A stretch of DNA of 10,676 bases. Origin: CALMFT01 sp035333525 (GTDB lineage Bacteria; Patescibacteriota; Gracilibacteria; Absconditabacterales; Absconditicoccaceae). Shown one piece after another: positions 7,852 to 10,676 of this stretch. The notes beneath the pieces were generated by a model. The model ran no database searches. It was not told the origin of the DNA and was given only the letters and a program-made list of their open reading frames with translations. The stretch spans positions 1 to 10,676 of the forward strand of contig DAOQQF010000036.1 in the NCBI GenBank assembly GCA_035333525.1, read 5' to 3'. The position numbers and the translations under genes are program-made. Numbering within the stretch: the first letter of the stretch is position 1; every line of letters begins with the position of its first letter.

Positions 7852-9044
7852 CTTACAAAAAAACTATGCGCCTCAACTACTACCAGTCATACCTTCAAAT
7901 GATCCGCTTGAGCGTTGGTGTCCCAATTCGACAATCACTGTTTATTACTATGAGTGATGGTTCTACCAAGGATATCCTACGTTCTGGTCAAGAAAGTTGT
8001 GCTTACTATGTAAGCTGTATTCTCAAAATATTCAACTTAGCTCCTGCGACCTATGCAAATGTAGTAAGTCTCCAAAAAGAACTTATTGCATATGGTTGGA
8101 GTGTTATTGATCCTCGTACTCCTGCGGATCAGATTATCCCGTGATCGCTCATCATTCGAGCTCCTCATGACGGTTCTACCAAATGAGACATGTATGGAAA
8201 TATTAGAAAATCCAATTATCATATAGGGTTTTATGTCGGTGATGAACAGGTTATTTCAAATAGATCTGATGGATTTGAGCAGGGATTGGTCGATAATCAG
8301 AATGCTGATCGTGTGCCAATGATACATCATTTTACCTATAATGGAAAGCGTGACATTGTTTCGGTGCTAACCTTCCCTTTTGAGATGAATTTGACAGAGT
8401 ATGTGGCATCATTTCTCAATACTATGACCATCAATCATCAACTTGAAATACCACTCATAGGTTCGATATGACCATGGATTTCTGACAAACTCTGACTTGA
8501 TAAGGATGAACAGTTACGAGCAGTTGGACTTGAAGAGGGTAATATACTCGGGAGGATCTGTGGGCCAGCCTGCATTCTCATGTGATATCGTTACATAACA
8601 GGGAAGTCGGACCATACGATGGGTGAATGTATTGCTCTTCGTGATCAAACTCATGGAGGGTGAAGATACCGAAATTCCACAGTTGGTCGATACCATCAGG
8701 GCTTGGTTGTACTAGCTCAATCATGGTGACTTGCAGCATCGAGGTGACATATTCATATTACTCAACATGATATATGAGACAAATTGAGACTTCTTGTGGC
8801 AGAATGTATTGATCAGAATAAAGTCTTGATCCTTTCAGTGAGTCCTGGATTTAACCCCCAACAAAGAGGATGACACCTTGTTGTGGTTAGGTGATACAAT
8901 CGAAATTGATACCATGAAGAACTTATTATTAACGATCCTCTTGATCCAATGACAGAACGCGGTTTTTCAGGATCACCCGTTCCTGTACTTATAACTGATA
9001 TTCTGAATTGTTGGAGCGGAAACTGGATAATAGTGGAGAGGTAA
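7830..9044 (+). CDS. Double papain-fold protein: NlpC/P60-like plus C39-like peptidase domains
   Basis: A 404-residue protein (392 if it starts at the in-frame ATG 7866). Residues about 50-150 resemble an NlpC/P60- or CHAP-like hydrolase: Cys57 in QESCAYYVSCIL, a GSLIIRAPHDG strand, then His131 in YHIGFYVGDEQVISN. Residues about 235-404 resemble Peptidase_C39_2: Cys244 in GRICGPACILMGYRYI, His349 in GGHLVVVRGY, Asp369 in LIINDPLDP, and a terminal FSGSPVPVLITDILNCW. Each half thus has a plausible Cys-His pair, and the second also has the acid. I see no signal peptide or membrane segment, which is unusual for cell-wall hydrolases and leaves the substrate open (peptidoglycan, bacteriocin-type peptide or a cytosolic protein). 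Many glycines are UGA. Start choice is uncertain: GGAGA directly abuts the 7830 ATG and nothing precedes 7866. Confidence 0.7.
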
Positions 9045-9049
9045 GGTTA

Positions 9050-9075
9050 GAGGTGGTTATAAACCCCCTTGTTTT
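9050..9075 (+). terminator. Rho-independent-like terminator after the cassette
   Basis: GAGGTGGTT (9050-9058) pairs with AACCCCCTT (9062-9070) around a 3-base loop, with one T-C mismatch and one terminal G-T pair, followed by GTTTT. It begins 5 bases after the stop of the peptidase-like gene and would end the plus-strand transcript before the convergent cyclase gene. The T-tract is short, so it is a moderate candidate. Confidence 0.55.
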
Positions 9076-9088
9076 ATGGTATGTATTC

Positions 9089-10081
9089 TTAAAGATTTCT
9101 TAATTCTTCTATATATTTTGGTAGATGAAATGCATCTAGAATTTTTGTTACTTTTTTGGTAAATTCAAGATTATTGCTTTGGATAGCTTCTTGATATAAT
9201 CCAATTGATACGGCATATCAATGTGGTATTGAAAATTGCATTGTCTCTTCTATTTTATCAGAAATATCATGTCATGCACGTAGTATTTTTTTTGATCCAT
9301 ATTCATTTTCATCTATATCATATTCTATACAAATTCTCTTTAGATCTATGGTTCGTAAAATAGCTTTTAATAAATAGGCATTATTATGTAGTATATTATC
9401 AGTGTTTTCCAATAAATAGTCATAGAGCTTTTTTGATTGAAATAAACTATGTTTTATAATTTCTACCAATCAAATCTTTTTTATATGTTGATTAATAGTC
9501 ATTAAAAACCTCTTATCGATAATTATTTGATTTGGTTCATAAAACGATTTATAACTATGTTTGTAAAAATTATTTCACTGAATAGTGTTGATTCTTACTT
9601 TTCATCATGAGTTATCTGCCATTGAAAGCACAGTAGTTGGCACTAGAATTAGATCTATTTGTAATTGCTCTGCAATATATGCTCCACAGTTAGTTAATAA
9701 TCATCATCATATTACCACCAAGGTTGTATACTTTTTTTGATACAGATTACTCTTAATAAAATGATTTAAGAATGATATTGTTTTAGTGTTTCATTCCTCA
9801 GATGTTAATAAAAAACAATCTTTATGAAGGTTTATAAACTTTTGAATAAAACTTATTTTACTTACATTATTATCTATTATAAAGCAGATTTCCTCTGATA
9901 CTTTTCATAAAATTTCATCAAACTCTCACTGTACTATGAGATAATGTGATATTTTATTATGACGTGGATGATTATTTGGCACTCTAAAAGAAAAAAATAT
10001 TTTTTGAATATTAAGTTGATCCATAGTATCAAACTTATTATCTATGGCTTCACTATCTTTTAATATTTTCTTTGTAATCAT
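9089..10081 (-). CDS. 3-dehydroquinate synthase-like sugar phosphate cyclase
   Basis: A 330-residue protein of the AroB/sugar phosphate cyclase superfamily. The NAD-binding half has TLVVIGGGLLTNCGAYIAE (GGG at residues 125-127, all three UGA) and the loop VPTTVLSMADNSGGKVRIN (family PTTLLAQVDSSVGGKTGIN). The metal half keeps the three zinc ligands: Glu207 in LVEIIKHS, His272 in RAGHDIS and His288 in IPHGYAVSIGL. The second His of the family motif GHTFGHA is replaced (GHDISDKIE), and the GD-AGF segment after GGG reads TNCGAYIA. True AroB makes 3-dehydroquinate from DAHP in the shikimate pathway; relatives make valiolone, deoxy-inosose or other cyclitols. The changes make the exact product uncertain, so no symbol is given. 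No Shine-Dalgarno precedes the ATG; the leader is TACTATATATACA. Downstream it faces the plus-strand cassette. Confidence 0.8.
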
Positions 10082-10116
10082 TGTATATATAGTAAATTAA
10101 ATATTTTTTCGGGATA

Positions 10117-10138
10117 TTATGAGGCTATATTCTCATAA
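10117..10138. repeat. 7-bp inverted repeat in the leader of the cyclase gene
   Basis: TTATGAG (10117-10123) and CTCATAA (10132-10138) are separated by 8 bases, in the 128-base gap between the oxidoreductase stop and the cyclase start. No T-tract follows on the minus strand, so it is not a standard terminator. It may be an operator or chance in AT-rich DNA. Confidence 0.3.
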
Positions 10139-10209
10139 AACTTTCAATACATACTTTTGATATACTCTGTTTTACTAGTTCCGATGTTGATGATATTGAT
10201 TTATCCCTG

Positions 10210-10676
10210 TTACCCTCCGTATTCTTCTATCCGCTTTTTTTGATCAAATGTATATACTCCATCAAATCGTTTGATGAGTGTCTGAGTATCTTCATATGCA
10301 TTTCATAAACATGTAGAGGCTCATGGCGATGGGGTAATATTGAAGATAATCTGATCACCAGTGATTTTTGCTTCTCACATTTCAAGCTTCATAGTATCCA
10401 AGTTGAGTATTTGTGGTCTGGTTCATCCAAGACGATAGCCATGTTCGATGTCACGATGAGTGATGGTTGGTATAATGGCTTTGAGTTCACGTACAAAAAG
10501 TCTCTTACCGATTCGTGGTATGTCATACCAAAAATTTACAAATAAGTATGGTCCTATCACACGGTCAAACATGAGTTGAAGAATGATCAAAAATGCTTTG
10601 ATTCTAAATCAGAAGACCTTGAAGTACTCTCTAATACTTGAATAATTGTATCTTTCTAACATAAAGATACCTTTTG
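10210..10676 (-). CDS. Malate:quinone-oxidoreductase-like FAD enzyme, C-terminal fragment
   Basis: The frame is open from the right edge to TAA at 10210-10212, giving about 155 residues with UGA as Gly. FMLERYNYSSIREYFKV at the open end, then IPRIGKRLFVRELKAIIP, YRLGGTRPQILNLD and FNITPSPGASTCLGNAYED resemble the C-terminal part of FAD-dependent malate:quinone oxidoreductase and related hydroxyacid oxidases, where an arginine near GxRPQ and an SPGAST segment contact the substrate and the flavin. The FAD-binding Rossmann start would be to the right of the window. An ATG at 10662 is unlikely to be the true start because the reading frame and the homology continue through it. Likely a membrane-associated dehydrogenase feeding electrons to quinone, or a cytosolic oxidase; substrate not determined. 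It lies upstream of the cyclase on the same strand. Confidence 0.55.

Noticed and set aside
10198..10215. Sequence resembling an I-SceI homing endonuclease site
   Set aside because: It shares short blocks (GGGATAA, ACAGGG) but in a different arrangement, and no homing endonuclease or intron is present.
1..10676. CRISPR array or tandem repeat array
   Set aside because: No regularly spaced direct repeats were seen by reading through the window on both strands.

Overview
The window is AT-rich bacterial DNA that only makes sense if UGA is read as glycine instead of stop (translation table 25). UGA falls on invariant glycines throughout: the GGxGT loop of a nucleotidyltransferase, the GxGxG nucleotide loop of a flavin reductase, and a run of three UGA codons at the GGG triplet of a 3-dehydroquinate synthase-like enzyme. 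This recoding is known from Absconditabacteria (SR1) and Gracilibacteria (BD1-5), so the source is very probably one of these small-genome Patescibacteria; the window does not say which. Every ORF ends in TAA or TAG. Almost no gene has a Shine-Dalgarno sequence before its start.

Layout, left to right. 1-325: C-terminal end of a serine site-specific recombinase (+). 326-679: no convincing conserved gene; it holds a nested inverted repeat and a doubtful 63-residue ORF on the minus strand. 680-1116, minus: rpsO (ribosomal protein S15) and upstream of it a class II tRNA-Leu(CAA). 1327-4641, plus: ssb, a MazG/PRA-PH-like pyrophosphohydrolase, a small protein with a cysteine-rich tail, a secreted VanW-domain protein, and a ferredoxin-NADP reductase-like flavoprotein that overlaps the VanW gene by 14 bases. 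4648-6090, minus: metG, convergent with the reductase gene only 6 bases away. 6238-9044, plus: a tight three-gene cassette of a GalU-like sugar-1-phosphate nucleotidyltransferase, a divergent Nudix-like protein, and a protein that appears to join two papain-fold cysteine peptidase-like domains; a hairpin terminator follows. 9089-10676, minus: an AroB-like sugar phosphate cyclase and, at the window edge, the C-terminal part of a malate:quinone-oxidoreductase-like FAD enzyme.

How the parts may work together. rpsO, tRNA-Leu, metG and ssb are housekeeping genes. The more unusual content is the right third, where activation of a sugar phosphate (nucleotidyltransferase), Nudix-type hydrolysis, cyclisation of a sugar phosphate (AroB-like) and a double peptidase-like protein sit back to back. 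A sugar- or cyclitol-modifying pathway is a possible reading, but it is inference from neighbourhood only; the cyclase could simply be AroB. The recombinase remnant at the left edge suggests that the left border is, or was, mobile DNA.
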